Below, piece after piece: positions 31,547 to 33,707 of a DNA stretch of 33,707 bases. The first letter of the stretch is position 1. Each line of letters opens with the position of its first letter. The notes below the pieces were generated by a model, which was not told the origin of the DNA, did no database searches, and saw only the letters and a list, made by a program, of their open reading frames with translations. The stretch spans positions 1 to 33,707 of the forward strand of contig JAEYQK010000092.1 in NCBI GenBank assembly GCA_023410055.1, given 5' to 3'. This DNA comes from Acidobacteriota bacterium (GTDB lineage: Bacteria; Acidobacteriota; Terriglobia; Terriglobales; Acidobacteriaceae). Both the position numbers and the translations under genes were made by a program.

Positions 31547-33707
31547 ATGGAAGACACTTTTGATAAAGCAGTAGCAATCGTCGGAGTCGGCGCGATCCTG
31601 CCCGATGCTCCAAACGCAAAGATGTTCTGGGAGAACATCAAGAACGGCCGCTACAGCATCACCGATGTTTCGCCCGAACGCTGGGATCCGACCGACTATT
31701 ACGACGCTGATCCGACCGTTCCGGACAAAGCATATTCGAAAATCGGCGGTTGGGTACGCGAGTACCCGTGGGAGCCGATGAAATGGAAGTTGGCGATTCC
31801 GCCTCGCGTCGCCGATGCAATGGACGGCGCACAGAAGTGGGCGATCGCCTGTACGCGCGAAGCCCTCGAAGATTACGGCTATCCCAATCGCGATCTCGAC
31901 CTCACTCGAACCGCCGTCATACTCGGCAACGCCATGGCCGGTGAGAAGCACTACCTGACATCGCTGCGCGTGTACTTCCCTGAGTACGCACACGAATTGG
32001 AGAACAGCGCCAGCTTCGCCGCATTGCCTGAAAACCTGCGCCGCGACATCACGCGCGAACTGCAACAGCGCATGGCCAAGAAACTGCCTCCGATCACCGA
32101 AGACAGCATGCCCGGCGAACTCGCCAACTGCCTCGCTGGACGCATTGCCAACACATTCAACTTCCGTGGGCCCAATTTCGTCTGCGACGCCGCTTGCGCT
32201 TCGGCAATGGCCGCCATGACCGCCGCAATTGAAGGCCTGGTGGCGCGCGATTTTGACGCTGCCCTAACGGGCGGCATCGACCGCAACATGGGAGCCCCCA
32301 CCTTCGTGAAGTTCTGCAAAATCGGCGCACTCTCAGCAACGGGAAGCCGCCCCTATGCAGACGGAGCCGACGGCTTCGTGATGGGCGAAGGCTCCGCTCT
32401 TTTTATCCTTAAGCGCCTGGCCGACGCCGAGCGCGATGGCGACAATATCTACGCCGTCTTCCGCGGCATCGGCGCATCGAGCGACGGCAAGGGCAAGGGC
32501 ATCACGGCACCGAACCCGGTCGGACAAAAACTCGCTCTCGAACGCGCATGGACGAACGCCGGCCTGTCACCTGCGACCGCCACTCTGATGGAAGGCCACG
32601 GCACCTCGACCAAGGTTGGCGACGTGGTAGAGACCGAGAGCATCACCGCCATCCTCGGCCGACACGATCTTCCCGTTGGCTCGGTCGCACTCGGCTCAGT
32701 GAAGTCCAACATCGGCCACCTGAAAGGAGCCGCAGGTGCAGCAGGCATTCTGAAGACCGTATTTGCGTTGCGCGACAAGGTTCTTCCACCGAGTGTGAAC
32801 TGCAAGAAGCTGAACCCCAATATCGATTTCGCGCACTCGCCGCTCTTCGTCAACACCGAACTGAAGCCTTGGATGATTCCTGACGGCGCTGTCCGCCGTG
32901 CGGGCGTCAGCGCTTTCGGCTTCGGCGGCACCAACTTCCACGCCGTTCTTGAAGAGCACATCCCCGGGCGTACGAACGGGAACGGAAAGCGGTCCATTGC
33001 AGTCAGCCAGAGTGCACCGGCACCAGTGAAGGACAGCAGCATGAAAGCAAGCGATAGCAGCAGTTCCTCCAAGCCTGCCCCAATCAACAAAGCTCCGCTG
33101 CGCGGCGCGCTTCTCCTCGGCGCTGAAACCGAAGAAGCCCTCATCGAACGCCTTCGCACCGTTCAGAAAGAAGCCGCCGAGGGACGCGCACCTGCGCCGT
33201 CACTGCCGCTCGACACCGACCTGCAAGCGCCCGAGCGCATCGCCATCGACTACGGTGATGCCGCCGAGCTGGCCGACAAGTCCGCTCGCGCTGTGAAGGC
33301 CTTCGCAGCAAATCAGCCCGCAATGTGGAAAGCGCTCCGCGCCCAGGGCATCTTCCGCGGACGCGGACCCAAGCCGAAAGTCGCATTCCTCTACACCGGC
33401 CAAGGCTCACAATACGTCAACATGATGAAGGGCCTGCGCGAGGCCGAACCGATTGTTGCCGAGACTTTTGCCGAAGCCGATCGCGTGATGACGCCGCTCT
33501 TGGGCAAGCCGCTCAGCGATTACATCTTCGTCGACAGCAACGATCCGAAGGCTATCGCGAAGGCTGAAGACGATCTGCGTCAGACTGCGATTACACAACC
33601 TGCCGTGCTGGCCACCGATGCCTCCATCACGCGTTTGCTCTCCGCCTACGGCATCGAGCCCGACATGACGATGGGTCATAGCCTCGGTGAATACGGTGCA
33701 CTTGTCG
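31547..33707 (+). CDS. PfaA-like polyketide / PUFA synthase, start only (KS-AT)
   Basis: 720 codons are in the window and the frame stays open at the edge, so the 3' end is missing. GGGGGAG precedes the ATG. Residues 1-465 are a ketosynthase: VAIVGVGAILPDA, active-site Cys217 in DAACASAM, His351 in EGHGTST, His391 in SNIGHLKGAAG and FGFGGTNFH. The DAAC active site and the VRxYP-like N-terminal half fit the PfaA / secondary-lipid branch rather than modular PKS. A Ser/Pro/Lys linker (about 466-520) leads to an acyltransferase: GQGSQY at 618-623 and catalytic Ser712 in GHSLGEYG. ACP repeats and ketoreductase would be expected beyond the window. The product is unknown: long-chain polyunsaturated or other secondary lipid, or a polyketide. 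Confidence 0.9.
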   Translation, partial: MEDTFDKAVAIVGVGAILPDAPNAKMFWENIKNGRYSITDVSPERWDPTDYYDADPTVPDKAYSKIGGWVREYPWEPMKWKLAIPPRVADAMDGAQKWAIACTREALEDYGYPNRDLDLTRTAVILGNAMAGEKHYLTSLRVYFPEYAHELENSASFAALPENLRRDITRELQQRMAKKLPPITEDSMPGELANCLAGRIANTFNFRGPNFVCDAACASAMAAMTAAIEGLVARDFDAALTGGIDRNMGAPTFVKFCKIGALSATGSRPYADGADGFVMGEGSALFILKRLADAERDGDNIYAVFRGIGASSDGKGKGITAPNPVGQKLALERAWTNAGLSPATATLMEGHGTSTKVGDVVETESITAILGRHDLPVGSVALGSVKSNIGHLKGAAGAAGILKTVFALRDKVLPPSVNCKKLNPNIDFAHSPLFVNTELKPWMIPDGAVRRAGVSAFGFGGTNFHAVLEEHIPGRTNGNGKRSIAVSQSAPAPVKDSSMKASDSSSSSKPAPINKAPLRGALLLGAETEEALIERLRTVQKEAAEGRAPAPSLPLDTDLQAPERIAIDYGDAAELADKSARAVKAFAANQPAMWKALRAQGIFRGRGPKPKVAFLYTGQGSQYVNMMKGLREAEPIVAETFAEADRVMTPLLGKPLSDYIFVDSNDPKAIAKAEDDLRQTAITQPAVLATDASITRLLSAYGIEPDMTMGHSLGEYGALV

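Overview
The window reads as ordinary chromosomal DNA of a GC-rich bacterium, most likely an acidobacterium (Terriglobia / Koribacter-like). This placement is inference. It rests on the gene content (type I-beta DAHP synthase, fluoride-riboswitch crcB, PfaA-like synthase), on a membrane Fe-S ETF oxidoreductase that usually feeds menaquinone, and on dispersed palindromes such as GGCACGGCT/AGCCGTGCC and GGGGCTTTAGCCCC, which I associate with acidobacterial intergenic DNA. No rRNA, tRNA, CRISPR array, integrase or transposase was recognised.

Layout. 84-4006 (+): sucA (2-oxoglutarate dehydrogenase E1), whose coding sequence carries two in-frame palindromic repeat elements, then a Pho-box-like site, a small overlapping ORF and a PiT phosphate transporter. 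4166-6350 (-): an exported glycine-zipper protein behind a sigma-54-like promoter, a DoxX-family membrane protein and an exported alpha/beta-type protein. 6531-7178 (+): promoter, fluoride riboswitch with terminator, and crcB. 7287-10325 (+): Fe-S aldo/keto reductase, DUF1287 protein, SPFH/band-7 protein. 10721-17479 (-): an aromatic amino acid block in transcription order trpC-trpF-trpB-trpA-aroQ-aroF-DUF2569-tyrA, then a small putative zinc-binding protein. 17535-20828 (-): tex, a 90-residue unknown and an AlkB-like dioxygenase.

21054-31447 (+): small PAS and coiled-coil proteins, then a tightly packed catabolic operon. It encodes a 70-residue possible accessory subunit, a carboxyltransferase fused to a biotin carrier (5S+1.3S-like), a 12S-like acyl-CoA carboxyltransferase, a membrane Fe-S ETF:quinone oxidoreductase, EtfB, EtfA and a long acyl-CoA dehydrogenase. 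The simplest reading is a methylmalonyl-CoA:pyruvate transcarboxylase (or related biotin enzyme) coupled to acyl-CoA oxidation, with electrons passing acyl-CoA dehydrogenase -> ETF -> membrane Fe-S protein -> quinone. 31547-33707 (+): the start of a large PfaA-like polyketide / polyunsaturated fatty acid synthase (KS then AT), cut off by the window end.

The most notable signals are: the palindromes read through inside sucA; a CCG domain in the ETF oxidoreductase that has lost its cysteines; the fused-biotin transcarboxylase-like operon; the fluoride riboswitch; and the short-unit tandem repeats that form the spacers of the trp/aro operon. I did not find a clearly new defence or mobile system.
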